Of a stretch of 64,000 bases of DNA, positions 22,572 through 34,100 are shown piece after piece; the first letter of the stretch is position 1, and every line of letters begins with the position of its first letter. The DNA comes from Seminavis robusta (lineage: Eukaryota > Bacillariophyta > Bacillariophyceae > Naviculales > Naviculaceae), in the NCBI GenBank assembly GCA_903772945.1, contig CAICTM010000196.1, forward strand, positions 29,757-93,756, in the 5' to 3' direction. The notes under the pieces were generated by a model. The model was not told where the DNA came from. It ran no database searches and was given only the letters and a program-made list of their open reading frames with translations. The position numbers and the translations under genes were made by a program.

Positions 22572-24329
22572 ATGTTGCCACCAAGAACACGGGCGGAGAC
22601 GAGCACTGCTCGGGTCAAGAAGATGAAGGAAGGCAGTCGTCGTCTGTTTGTTCTTGCAAGGCTGGCACTGGGCACTGTCGTTGTGGCAACAACCGTCTCA
22701 CAAGGGTGGAACTTTGCCCTCGAAAGAGAACACTTTTGGCAGCTTGCCGAAGCAGAGGCGGGTATCATCATCACGGACCAGCAACAAAAGGAAGAGGAAA
22801 GCTGGCCTCCATGGCCGCAATACACTTCCTTGGACTACAACTACAGCATCATCAATAGAGGCAAAAAAGTCCATGGAAAGTGGAAATCCCAACGCAACAA
22901 GTCCCAGATCCCTCCTCTCTTTTTAGATCGACTGGACCAGTATTTGGGGCCCGAATGTCCTGCCAACACCAACACAACCAACACTAACACCAACACGACT
23001 ACTCAAAAGGCATGTGATGATACGGTGCGGTTATCACTAGCGGATGTCAAACGCATTGAAGAACAAGTCATGAAGTTCAACATACCCCGCAAGATTGTCC
23101 TTCGTGTCAAAGATGTGCCCTACATTAATCTCCAATATACACGCTGGAATTTGGATATTGACACTCTGGACAAGAAGCTAGGGACGCGAAAGATGTGTCC
23201 CAATTGTCACATTCGCAGTTCCAAAACGTTCCTTCGTCCCGACCCCGACAAAGAACCCGCTCATGTCCGATACTACCCTTCTTGTCAGGATTACAAATAC
23301 GCCAAACTGTTTAAAGAGGGTGGGGATGGAAGGGATTTTCCAGATCAAGTCTTGGTGGGAGACTGTGGAGAGTCCCAATACGGATCTGGTGCGCCGTTTT
23401 GGAAGAATGGCAAACAAAAGATGGATTACGACTCTACCGTGGTGGATGATGATCAGGATGGCAGTAATCCCTTTGTCCGAACGTATGCCCATTTGCATCT
23501 GGCACCGGGGCATGTCTATCACGAAAGTGGACTGCCGGCATTTTCCAATGTGAGCGACTTTGTACAGCATTTGCTCACCACGCCCGTCCCATCGTGGCCA
23601 AGACACATCAATAATACACAGATTCAGCGCAAACTGAAAAATGATACATCCATCTTGGAGAATGTGCACCAACAGTTTGATGCTGCCTTTCTCCACAGTG
23701 ACTGTGGACATTTGCGAGGCAATCTGCTGCGGGAAATGATTGAAGGGTCGTCCAAAGAGTCACGGGTTGCTACCATTGCACGATATGGCAAATGCTTTCA
23801 CAACATGAATGCCAAGAATCTCATGGGTGGGGGTTACTGGAGAGGCAATGCAAACTCTTCCTGGAGTGAGAAGATGGCAGGTTTGATTCACAAAGATCAA
23901 GAAGGTCACAGGGATGCCTCCAAGGTGGGACTCATGTCTCATCACAAGTTTGGATTTGCACTGGAGAATACCTTGAGCCCCTATTACTTTACGGAAAAGA
24001 GATGGCAGGTACTCATTGCCAATTCGGTTCCCATTGTCTGGAACAACCACAACTCGATTCAATATCTGCCAGATCCGGATGCCGCCCTCTTGGTGCCGGT
24101 TCCTCTCTCCAAGAAGCATGTCCAGAAACTGGCCCAGCAAATACACTATTATGCGCAACCAGAACACGAACAAGAATATCTGGAAAAGTTCTTTGCTTGG
24201 AAACATCGAGGACTCCGGCCGGACTTTGTGCGCAAGCTATTCCTTTCCACGGATTTTCTGTTTTGTCGTATCTGTGAATACATGGCACACCATCACTTTT
24301 ATGATGATGACGAAGAAGAAGAGGAATGA
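22572..24329 (+). CDS. GT10 family (alpha-1,3/4-fucosyltransferase-like) glycosyltransferase
   Basis: A 585-residue type II membrane protein. The ATG at 22572 is followed by a basic stretch and a hydrophobic anchor (LFVLARLALGTVVVATTVSQ). The C-terminal third carries the GT10 signature: SHHKFGFALENTLSPYYFTE and KRW, then VLIANSVPIVWNN (about 456-490), and PDPDAALLVPVPLSKKHVQK. The end has YLEKFFAWKHRG and a terminal FCRICEY, matching the FYxWxxxxFCxLC-type ending. GT10 enzymes move L-fucose from GDP-fucose to GlcNAc residues on N-glycans in the Golgi. The long N-terminal stem includes an Asn/Thr-rich run. It converges with the dioxygenase gene downstream; the 543 bp upstream are shared with the divergent methyltransferase gene. 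Confidence 0.85.
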   Translation: MLPPRTRAETSTARVKKMKEGSRRLFVLARLALGTVVVATTVSQGWNFALEREHFWQLAEAEAGIIITDQQQKEEESWPPWPQYTSLDYNYSIINRGKKVHGKWKSQRNKSQIPPLFLDRLDQYLGPECPANTNTTNTNTNTTTQKACDDTVRLSLADVKRIEEQVMKFNIPRKIVLRVKDVPYINLQYTRWNLDIDTLDKKLGTRKMCPNCHIRSSKTFLRPDPDKEPAHVRYYPSCQDYKYAKLFKEGGDGRDFPDQVLVGDCGESQYGSGAPFWKNGKQKMDYDSTVVDDDQDGSNPFVRTYAHLHLAPGHVYHESGLPAFSNVSDFVQHLLTTPVPSWPRHINNTQIQRKLKNDTSILENVHQQFDAAFLHSDCGHLRGNLLREMIEGSSKESRVATIARYGKCFHNMNAKNLMGGGYWRGNANSSWSEKMAGLIHKDQEGHRDASKVGLMSHHKFGFALENTLSPYYFTEKRWQVLIANSVPIVWNNHNSIQYLPDPDAALLVPVPLSKKHVQKLAQQIHYYAQPEHEQEYLEKFFAWKHRGLRPDFVRKLFLSTDFLFCRICEYMAHHHFYDDDEEEEE

Positions 24330-24799
24330 CTGCCTAGCTAGCTACAAAGGGACACTGGCTTTTAAAAGAAGGCTCATGGAGGGGAGCGAGCTGGGGGGTA
24401 TTTGGTGATGTGGCTGTGATACCGGTACTGTGTCGGTAGAAGACTCAAAGGGATGCATTCAAACCGGAAGTACTAGTACTTGCTAGTTGTATCGTGACGT
24501 AGACGAATATTTTAGCTATTCAGTTTGTCATACTATCTGGCAACTGAGATTCATTGTCTCCCTTGCATATTTCCCGGGTCACCATTTGCGCCACAGTACA
24601 CCGTCAAGTTTCCCACCAAAGCTTTCCGTTCCATGGGTCAAATGAATGATATCTTCCGTCCGGGAAATGTTCAGACTCTTCCCTTTCCAACACGGATCAG
24701 AAGTCATTGCCCCGGACTCAAAACACATTGCACTATTGGATGCACCAATCATGCAGTATGTAGTTATAGCTTGGCTGCCGATCCTTCCGTATGCATTTC

Positions 24800-26104
24800 T
24801 TACAACTCGGAGCCATGTGATTGTGGCTGATTCTTCTTCTTACTACTGCCTCGTTGCATGGTTCCATAGAGCAATGTCAAATTGATGCGACAATTCTCGT
24901 ATCCCTTTCGGAACTTGTACTGGTCGGTCTGATGAAAGAGTGCCGAATCAAACAAGACGGCTCGATTCTGTTTGTGGGGAATGGTGACATTGGCAAACTG
25001 TGTCGGTTTCAGCAATTCGTCCCGGACAAAGTCCGTGTCGGTATTGTACTTGGTAAACTCCCAGTCGGGTGGTGGTTTGGCGGTAAAGACGACCAATCCT
25101 CCGGATGTCGGATCCAAGTTGGCATCGTCAGGCGTTAACCAAAGATTGACATTGACGGCCGCCTCATCGGCATGCAGATTAATGCCCGTGTATTCCGCGT
25201 CGTATCGATAGGCCCACAGGTAGCGAAGGAAATGTCCCGCCATGATACGAGGCAATGCTTGGTACAGTTCCATACTGAGTTGGAGTAAGATGCGATCGTT
25301 CAATCCATCGTCAATGTAGGCACCGGCATATCCTCCAAACTGCAGTGGCATTTTGGTCTGATACCAGACGGTCTTTTCCAAGAGCAATTGTCGTATTCGT
25401 GAGAGAGCGGCGGGATTAAGAATGTCATCGACCACGACAATTCCTGGAGTCGAATCTTGTTCTTCTCCCATCCATTGTCGTTGAATGCGATCCAAATCCA
25501 AATTGGGATTCAAGACGGGCAGGACTTGGCCCGTGTTGGGATCTTTGAGTTGACCGAATTGGGGCGCATAGAGTGCCTTGTTGTATATGGCTTCAATCCC
25601 CAGCTGTTTGTCGTGTGGTTGAAAGGGATACAATCCCCGTGTGCGTTGCAATTGATCCAACGGAGGGATCCGGTCCAAGACTTTTTGGTACAGAGGCACC
25701 ACGTGAGTTTCCAAAAAGGCTGCCATTTCTTGGTCGCGATCACGACGAAGTTGCGTGACCAAATACTGTGCTTGTTCCAGATCCATCTTGAGTTTGTAGG
25801 CCGTTGTGTAGGTGGATCCTCCTCCTCGAGACACCAATTGCTCCGGTAGCGGATGCTGGATTTTGGCACTGTCGTGATTGCGATCGGATCGTTCAAAGAC
25901 ATTGGTCAATGCCCAGTGCAGTCCATCCAGGTCGTTGCGCTCGAAAAAGTACGCAATGTCATCGGCGTCCAATAACGGCGGAAAGTCGACTTCTTCTTCT
26001 TCTTCTTGAGCTAGTATTGTACTACTTTTCAGCAGTAATAATAAACTTACAGACAGCAGGATGAGTGTTCTTGCAAGTCGTAGCGACCCCATCTTATTGC
26101 TCAT
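24800..26104 (-). CDS. 2-oxoglutarate/Fe(II)-dependent dioxygenase, secretory
   Basis: 434 residues from ATG with a signal peptide or anchor (LARTLILLSVSLLLLLKSS), then an acidic EEEEEVD patch. The C-terminal domain has the double-stranded beta-helix iron site: GINLHADEAAVNVNLWLTP (HxD near residues 308-310), GGLVVF, the distal histidine in LFHQTDQ (near 391), and RINLTLLYG, whose Arg likely binds 2-oxoglutarate. The HADxAAVNVNLWLTP form occurs in a plant and algal family of uncharacterised 2OG oxygenases related to prolyl hydroxylases. The substrate is unknown. Its 5' end faces the plastid hydrolase gene, with about 430 bp between the ATGs. Confidence 0.82.
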   Translation of the reverse strand: MSNKMGSLRLARTLILLSVSLLLLLKSSTILAQEEEEEVDFPPLLDADDIAYFFERNDLDGLHWALTNVFERSDRNHDSAKIQHPLPEQLVSRGGGSTYTTAYKLKMDLEQAQYLVTQLRRDRDQEMAAFLETHVVPLYQKVLDRIPPLDQLQRTRGLYPFQPHDKQLGIEAIYNKALYAPQFGQLKDPNTGQVLPVLNPNLDLDRIQRQWMGEEQDSTPGIVVVDDILNPAALSRIRQLLLEKTVWYQTKMPLQFGGYAGAYIDDGLNDRILLQLSMELYQALPRIMAGHFLRYLWAYRYDAEYTGINLHADEAAVNVNLWLTPDDANLDPTSGGLVVFTAKPPPDWEFTKYNTDTDFVRDELLKPTQFANVTIPHKQNRAVLFDSALFHQTDQYKFRKGYENCRINLTLLYGTMQRGSSKKKNQPQSHGSEL

Positions 26105-26536
26105 CTACTAGCGCTAGACCAGAACCGACTAGACTGCCTGAAGCTATGGCAAATGGCAGGAAACTTATGGGGTAACAGATTGGTTGGATGACATCAGCCA
26201 TCACCAACCCCCGAGAAAAGATCTTGGATCTTTTGGGATACCGGTACTTAATTAATAAATACAGCTCTGAAGGTTTATATTCTGTTCCGTTTGGTGACGT
26301 CGACACTTCCACCTCTGACTCACAAGAAATTGCCGCCAACAACAAACAATCAGAACAATAAACCAAAGACGTCGATTGCCTCGAGATTGATGACTCGGCT
26401 GCTGACAGCATTGCTCAGGGAGATTCGAATGCTTAATCCCAACGAGATCACAATTCTGCCACAAGCGACAAAAAGTCTGACTTTGGACTCAGTTTTATTC
26501 GTCTGCCACAAAATCCACGAAGAAAAGTCTGCGACA

Positions 26537-27682
26537 ATGACAGCAGCACACACTGTTTTCTACGCGACAATGCTTGCCATGATGACCCTCCTTCATGGAG
26601 TCAGTGCCTTTCAAGGTGCAAGCTTGGCTACTTCAAGCGCCACTCGTCATGGCAGTGTGATATCCAACTCCCAATTGAATGCAGCCACATCGCTGCTGCC
26701 GGATTTCTCTGCGTTGCCCACGACATCCAGCAACAGCAACGTCCAGTTGCGCACGTACACTCACGACGGCTGGACTTTGAAATACCGGTACAAACCCGCC
26801 GCCAAGGGCAAAGAAAACGAACCGCCCTTGCTGTTGGTCCATCCCGTGGGAATTGGCATGTCCAGTTGGTACTGGGACGAATTCATGACCAGCTGGAACG
26901 ACGGAGGTGCCGTCTACGCACCCGACTTGATTGGTTGTGGCATTGACAATGGCAGTGATGCGTGGAATCCACAAGAACGTGGTTTGTTCTTTCCATTGAG
27001 CTGGGTGAAGGGATGCGAAACACTCTTGCAGCAAGTCATTATGCAATCCAACTATAACAACAACAATCCACTCTCGTCACTCCTGCCACAAAAGAAAACT
27101 GTGACGGTCGTCACACAAGGTGGCTTGGCACCCGTGGGAGTCATGCTGGCGGCTCGCAACCCCGATACCGTCTCTCGTCTCGTCATGTCATCGCCGCCCA
27201 CATGGGCCGAAATGACCACGCCCGTCCCCGAGGCCGAACTCGAAAAGAATTACAACTTTTTGCAATCCAACTTGGGCGGTGTAGCATTTGGAGCACTGGA
27301 ATCGGAATGGGCCATTCGGTTCTTTTCCAACCTGTTCTTGTTTCAAGGCAATGCCGATGACACGTGGATGCAAGAATGTTTGCAAGAATGCCGTCACGTC
27401 AATGCCCGTCCACCCATTCAAGCCTTCAATGCTGGTCTGATGCAGCATCGATCCTATCAAGAAGAATTGACGGCGTTGTCGCAACCCACCACGATTGTGC
27501 AAGGCAAGGGAGACAACAATCGGATTCCCTTGCGACAAGAGTATGAAACAGAAATGAAAGATTGTTCGGTGGTGACGCTTCCAGAAGGTCTGAATGTGCT
27601 GCCGTGGGAGTCCGCCGGGTTGTTTGCCAAGACGGTTCAAGAGGCGCAAGAAAAACTAGCCCGAGTCAAGAGAGGATGGTGA
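26537..27682 (+). CDS. plastid-targeted alpha/beta-hydrolase-fold protein lacking a nucleophile serine
   Basis: 381 residues from the ATG at 26537, chosen because it starts a signal peptide (FYATMLAMMTLLHGVSA) ending in A|FQG, the diatom bipartite plastid-import pattern; the upstream reading lacks an ATG at its 5' end. A Ser/Thr-rich transit-like stretch follows. The fold shows PPLLLVHPVGIGMSSWYWDE (oxyanion region, near residue 100), an APDLIGCG loop, and a cap. At the nucleophile elbow, where GxSxG is expected, the sequence is VVTQGGLAPVG (about 188-198), without Ser, Cys or Asp in the nucleophile position. Plant relatives that I recall have a similar VVQGxxxP elbow. It may bind rather than hydrolyse its ligand. 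Confidence 0.78.
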   Translation: MTAAHTVFYATMLAMMTLLHGVSAFQGASLATSSATRHGSVISNSQLNAATSLLPDFSALPTTSSNSNVQLRTYTHDGWTLKYRYKPAAKGKENEPPLLLVHPVGIGMSSWYWDEFMTSWNDGGAVYAPDLIGCGIDNGSDAWNPQERGLFFPLSWVKGCETLLQQVIMQSNYNNNNPLSSLLPQKKTVTVVTQGGLAPVGVMLAARNPDTVSRLVMSSPPTWAEMTTPVPEAELEKNYNFLQSNLGGVAFGALESEWAIRFFSNLFLFQGNADDTWMQECLQECRHVNARPPIQAFNAGLMQHRSYQEELTALSQPTTIVQGKGDNNRIPLRQEYETEMKDCSVVTLPEGLNVLPWESAGLFAKTVQEAQEKLARVKRGW

Positions 27683-28175
27683 AGGAATTCAATAGAACTC
27701 AGGAGTGGAAGGATTGAAAGAAAATGCATGTCGCTTACAGCCTACAGGCAAGGTACCATCGGACCGATGCCTCTCACTCAGCATAATCGGAAATCACAGC
27801 CAGCATTTAGGGAAGGTCCTCTGTAGGTCGCGTTGAAGAGTCGAGTGCGGTTGCAAGGGAGGGACGCACCCGGCAACTGACGGTTGCGACCCAGACTGTG
27901 TTCAACCACGTCCCGTGCTGTGCCTTCAAGACGCGAGTTCGCAGAGAAGGATAGAGACAACATGTCGCTATTTGTCCTTTGGTTACCCAAATGAGCCCGA
28001 GGCTACAACGACGAAGTAGGCGCATTGCATAATCGACCAGATGGAACAAGTAACTACAATTCTAGCGAGCATTCTTATTAAAGCTCGCCTTCTACTAAAA
28101 CCCCACGAGCAAACACGCCCCGTGTTGCCTCGCATATACACCACTGCTGCTGTGATTGATGACATAGCCCCCCCT
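27683..28175. other. intergenic, no supported gene
   Basis: Convergent gap between the hydrolase and the helicase gene. A 70-residue minus-strand frame is present but has no recognisable domain or support. Nothing else is seen. Confidence 0.5.
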
Positions 28176-31100
28176 TCATGCAACATGCGCTTGGGGAAGC
28201 TTGGAGATGACCGTTTCCTGTAGCTTGTTCTGTGAGTACTCGCTGAGCAATGGAAGCAACAATTTCAACAAGCGACCAGCTTCAGAAGTAAGCCCTGCGG
28301 ACAGCAAGCTCTCAGCTACCAGAGAGGCCTCCAACTCAAGCTTCGTGACATCTTGATTGTCATTCTCGAACAGCCCAATATCTTGTCTTAGAGCTAGACT
28401 GCTCTTGTGTGCTCGGACTTTTCGGGCCAACTCCGCCTGGTTGGCCTTGCCAAAACAGTAGATTGCCTTGTCGAGCCAGTCCAGAGCTTCCTCAATATCG
28501 CCAGTCTCCTCTGCATGAATAGCGTTGTCCAATCCAAGCGACATCCATTCATCTGGCGTGCGCGACATCGCTTCCATGTTTCCTACTGTCTGCTTCACCG
28601 CAAGGGCATTTTCCCCCGTGCCAGCAGACGTGAGCCATCGGACAAATGCATCACCAGATGGTGACCTACTTGTTTCGGCAAAGACTAGGCGTTGAATGCA
28701 CCGGGTGATACCAGTGTACAACAACTTGAGAAGGCCTTCAAGTTCTGGGTTACCAGAACCAACATCGTGTATGTTACGGCCCAGCAGGAGATCGCGAAAT
28801 GGCTTTTGATCTGCAGCTGGTAGCAGCCGAAAGAAGTCAAGCACAATAACAGTCTCAAACTCCAGCCCTTTGGCTTCCCTGATGCCGTACACCAAAGGGT
28901 AAGCAAGCCTTTGTTTCAGATTTGAAACAGCAGTATCATGGGTCAAGATTACTGCTCCTTCAAGCTTTCCAAGAAGCTCCTTGACAGAAGGCGGATCAAT
29001 CCTTTGCAAGATACTGGGCCTGGGGCCTTTGAACAGCCCGCGGTCTTTGCTCAGCTGCTTCGCCGAATCAGGAAATGCTCCAAAGAGGTGTTCTAGAACG
29101 CCAGCGGCAACGGAGAGAACCCCTGAGTGGCTGCGAAAGTTGACATTGACGACTTTGGGTTTGTCAGGAATGAGTTTGCGGTCTTGCTCAAAGAGATGAT
29201 GGCCCACAGAGCGAATGTCCTCAAAGCGGAACTCAACACCTTCCACCACTGATTGGCAAGGGTCCCCAGCAAGGAAAAGTCCACCAGGACCAGACAATCG
29301 AAAGAAGAGAGTGATTTCGGCTTGGGTGTAGTCTTGCACTTCATCAACATAGATTTTGGCATACTGGATTTCATAGTAGTCCAGTGGTGCTACCTATTGA
29401 AGACTACACAACTTTGACAGGAGGCTTGATATCCTATCACAATCATCCCACAACTTCCCATCACAGCAATACTGGTGGTACTTTTGGTAGACATTGTAGA
29501 CTGCAATACGTTGATCTTCGGAAATGCGGCATCGTTTCCTTCCAAGCGACAAGTACTCCTCCTTGGTCAATGGCTTCCCTCCCATTGCTGCCTCAATTGA
29601 GCCTTTGATGAAGCTTCGAATGTTTGTCCAAGCAATCAGGGCATCGACACCCATCGATGGCTGCCAAATGTCGCGTTTGAAGCGGTGGAAGTCAATGTAA
29701 TGGCTGGGCAGAACTGTGGGTGTGCCTTGCACAAGTGACTGAACAGCATTTTCTAACTTTGGAACCAGTGATTGAAACGTAGTGAATTCGCTCTGTGTTT
29801 CCAATGAGTCAGACCCAGTTCTAACAATGCTTTCGACATAATCCCTCAGGCGAGCAGATCTGGCCACAAATAGCTGTGAGAAGGACTTCTGATCGCCCAC
29901 CAAATATCGATCATAATCCATCTTGTTGCAGATGCAAACAGTTTTGCCTGTGCCACTGCGGCCCAACAGAAGTGTCGTGCCTGAGCACTCAACAACATCC
30001 CGCTCGGCAACTGTCAAATGAAGGGGAGGCTTCCACGGGTCATCAACCAGCTTGTTTAGCTCGTCATATCGGACACTGTAGAGCTTCAGCGGTGTATGTC
30101 CTCGTGGATCAAGCAGGATAACGTCACTATCGTCACAAGATTCAGATGTTGTATGATTGTTCTGCTTGAGAGCTTCCCTAGCCGATGTAAGCTGTCGACT
30201 GCTCCTGCTCTCGGCATCGTCAATCAAATCCATAAGGCGTGAGACAGATTTGTGCTTCGAAACATACCAAATCAAGAGGTACCCATTGCTTTTCTCAGTC
30301 CACAAGATTCGAAAGCCACTCTTCTGCTCCAGGTACGTTTCGTAGATCGTAGTCTTGCTTCCCGTCAGCCGCTTGGCAAGGATGCGGCTCCGATCTCCTC
30401 TGGCCAACTGCTCCGTTCTTCTGACGAAAAACTCGCGATACTTGCTGTCAGCAACACGGAGCCATTTCATTACTTCCTTTGTCATCAAGACCTTTTTAAA
30501 ATGGGAGTCGGCAGCATCTTTTGTGCCAATGCCAATCTCAGTCGTTGATGATGTTTTGCTGGGTTCACCAATCGCAACAACAGCAGAAGAGTCAGATTCG
30601 TTGATTGTTCCATTTTCCGATAGTGGCTCAACCAGCAGAACCCGCTTGCCAGCATCATCCAGTACTCTGACTGTGTCAAACAGATCACTCTCATCAATAC
30701 CAAAAGAAGCAGCCATGTCCTCCTCTTCCTGGAGGCTGGCCCATGAGAACAGTTCCATTTTCGACCCATGCCTCTGTAGAAACGATAGTGTACCAGTCCA
30801 AAGGTCCTGAAATCTTGCCGCTTCTGCCATATTAGACAAGAGCGCCGCCCTGTGCACCCTTCTAGTTGAGCATCCTCGAATTCTAGCTTGTAGCCATACA
30901 GTGGCGTGGATAGCCATCGTCTTTCTTTTTACATCCTCTCTGCACTGCATTATCGACGACAAGAATGTGTTGATGATTCTTCTTGCTTTTTTCTCCACAA
31001 TCCATGTCTTGCAGGAAGCGTTGCTGTCAGATGCCACCTGTAGGACCGTTCGACCCTGACAGTCTTTGTCTTCAAGTGATGCCAGCTTCTTTTCAACAAG

Positions 31101-34100
31101 CCACTGCAGGACATCTTTTCGGTCATAGGCAGCTGCAAGGTGCACCAATTTCAAGCCCTGGCTGTCATACCAACTGGGCTGAAGTCTAGCTGATGTTATT
31201 GCAGCTTGAATGTCAGTCAAGGATGCCCGTTGCTTGATGGGATCAAGTCTCGACCAGATAGTTCTCTGCTTATTTTTAAAGTCTTCAAGAAGATTGTCAA
31301 TCTTCTCAATCCCCCTGTAGTGATCAGCTCGTATCCACTGGATGTCAAGGCCATAGTGGAGCATGAGTTCAATCCATTTTCGAAGAGTCGCCAATCGATC
31401 AACCTCGGGGTCAGCTTTCGTGACATCAGCATTTTGAATGTATGCTCGTGTAATTTGATTCATGGTGTCGCGACACCTCCATGGTTTGAGACCCTTGTTG
31501 GTGCAAAGAAAGTCCACGAATTCTCGTCCCGTCTCCTGTACAACATCTTCGAACCTGTAAAGTTCCTCAAACATTATAGCAAATACCATCAGGAGAAGTT
31601 GGGGTTGGTAGTCCCCTTTCTTAGCGACGAAGGATAAGAGTGCAGGCCCAGCTGTTCCGCCTAAGCTGAAGCTCTGTGGAAACCGCAGGTCCTGCGAATG
31701 AGTCAAGCAACTGTGCAGAACAGCACAAAGCAATGAAGACTTCATACCATCCTGTCTGTCTCCGTATGCATGACTCTGCGGTGAATGGACGGGCGACAGA
31801 ACTGGGTCAGGCAGCATGCCACCATACTTCTGAATTTCGTCAGTGAATACCTCCAGATCATCAAGCCGCCCTGACTGTGCAGCACCATGAATTGCAGCTT
31901 GTAACCTATCCTGCTGTGATGACTGAAATGTGATGGAATTCTCCAGACCAAGAAAGATCCTTGTTAGATTCGTGTGGCCACGTGTGGCTAAGATTCTTGT
32001 TGTTTGCACTTCTTTTTCTGCATCCCATCCTTTTCCACCGCCTGAAAGACTCCACTCCAGCAAATCGTCATACCCCTCATAAGCGGCAATAATGTAGAAC
32101 AAGTCGGTCTCCCTAGGAGTCTTAACGAGATACCACATAAGCTGGGAGCGCACATCTTGACTGCCAACATGCACGTACAAATCGACTGGAAGCAACCTAT
32201 CTTCTGAAACAACGAGGTGTTGCAGCTCGTGACCGTGGAAGCTCTTGCGATGCTGGCATGCCGCCTCGAGGATGACATCTATCAAAATCTGGATTGACTT
32301 GACCAATTCACCTTGTGCAATTTGTTTTCGAAGCCTACGCTCCCCTTTCTGAGCAATGGACTGCAAAACAGAGCTCAGGACAAGCCGCGCTCGGACGACC
32401 TTCAAGGCCTCAAGAGTGTCCGCGTCATCTACAAATCGTTTGCTGAGCTTCTGTAGAATGCGATGCGTTTGGAATGGGTCTGCCACAGTGATATCTCCAA
32501 CCCAAGGTGCCTGCTCTTGGAGTTCGTGCAATGTTCTCTTCTCTTCAGGTGAGTAGGCAGCATAGTGCATTTTCCAACTGACACCACGGTTACCTTCGAT
32601 CATGAACGTGTACCAAAACACTTTCTCCTGACGGTCAAGATCAGAAAGCAACATCAAGAACAGCCATATTATAAGTGGACCGTTAGCCATCAAGCAAAAC
32701 CTCTCCAAGGCATCTGAAAGGTAAAATCCTGATGGTAACATTGCCTCTTCCCAGTCGTCGAAGAAAAGCTCATGCCATCTCCTACCCTGCAAGCATTTTG
32801 TTTCCAAAATGAATGATTTGATAGCCTCCACCCGCAAGGGTTTCTGAACAAGCATATCTTCCAACTTCTGCAGATCTTGTTCGAGGAGTACGAGCAACTC
32901 CTTGTCGGTACCCCACTCGACGACGTGCTGAAGAGGAGACCGCTTCGTCCTTTCAACTAGAGCCCCCCACTTTATATTGAATACGGGGCTACCCCAGGAT
33001 AGCATCAAGTCTGCAAGAGCCGTGAAGCCCCGATCCAAAGCAATATGGACAGCAAGCTGTCTCCCTGGTTCTCTTTTCGATGCGACCTTCAACAGAGGTT
33101 GGAGATTTCCGACAGACACCAGCCAAGCAGCAATTTCTGCTCTTCCAAAAGCAGCACAAGCATGAATCAAATTCCACCCATTGCAAATGGCAGTTTTTGG
33201 AGTGATCCACTCAGAAGAGATAAGCCACTGCAACGTTTGAAAATCGTCGTATTCCACCGCTGCAAAAGCCAGGTACACGCTGGATGTCAGCTGCTTAGGA
33301 ATTGCCTGGTTTCCAAGAAAACTATCGACTTTCTTTCGACCAGTGACAAAGGGTTCTTTACATGCCAGGGATTTCGATTTCAAATCAGTGATGCCTTTTT
33401 CTTCCATCCAACGCAAGACACCGCACTGACGCCACCGAATGCAATCAAGAGGGTTTGGTGGAGGTAGGCCAATCTCTAACACAAGAAAGTCCAGTAGATT
33501 GAGGCGATTTGGTAAGTGTTCATCGTCTTCCAAGATCTGAATCTTGAATCCAACAAACTTAGAAACGGCTCGCGAATGAACCTTGGCGTCATCTTCTTGG
33601 ATGGAGATGAGCCTTTCCACGAGGTTGATTGAATTGGCCGGGTCTTTCAGCATAGTGCGAAGCCTTGTGACGTAGTTTTGTCGCCCACTGTCGTCTGAGT
33701 TTCTGTATATGCATTCTGGTCCGTGGGCCACGACGTCGACGGCTTTCAGCGCCTCTTGGACTCCTTCTTGTTCTACCAACTCATGCTGGGCGTATTCGTA
33801 ACAATCCTGATTGCTCACGACATCTGATTTCAGTGCCAGCAAAGCTTTCTTTGCAGTATCGGCATGAACCAGATGACGGATGATACTGGTATGTCCAAAT
33901 TTGAGCAACTTCCCTACTATCGAATCGAGATATTGTGTCCGGTCGTTCCAAATCTCAAAGCGCATCAGCTTACGCCAAACGCTTCTTTCTTCCTTCACGG
34001 GCTGAATCGCGACGATGGATTCGATCTGAGCATGCGGTGGAAAGTCATCGCCGACACTATGAAGCAGGATACCGTGCAGCTTCTCCAGCCTCATGTTTTC

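Noticed and set aside
23178-24206. Minus-strand frames of 177 and 148 residues inside the fucosyltransferase gene
   Set aside because: Antisense to a recognisable GT10 domain with no features of their own.
27778-27990. 70-residue minus-strand frame after the hydrolase gene
   Set aside because: No start context, domain or paralogue; length is within chance expectation.
29394-29440. Short intron removing the amber codon of the helicase gene
   Set aside because: Available GT...AG pairs are only 14 to 47 nt long and change the frame, whereas the unspliced downstream frame is already correct.
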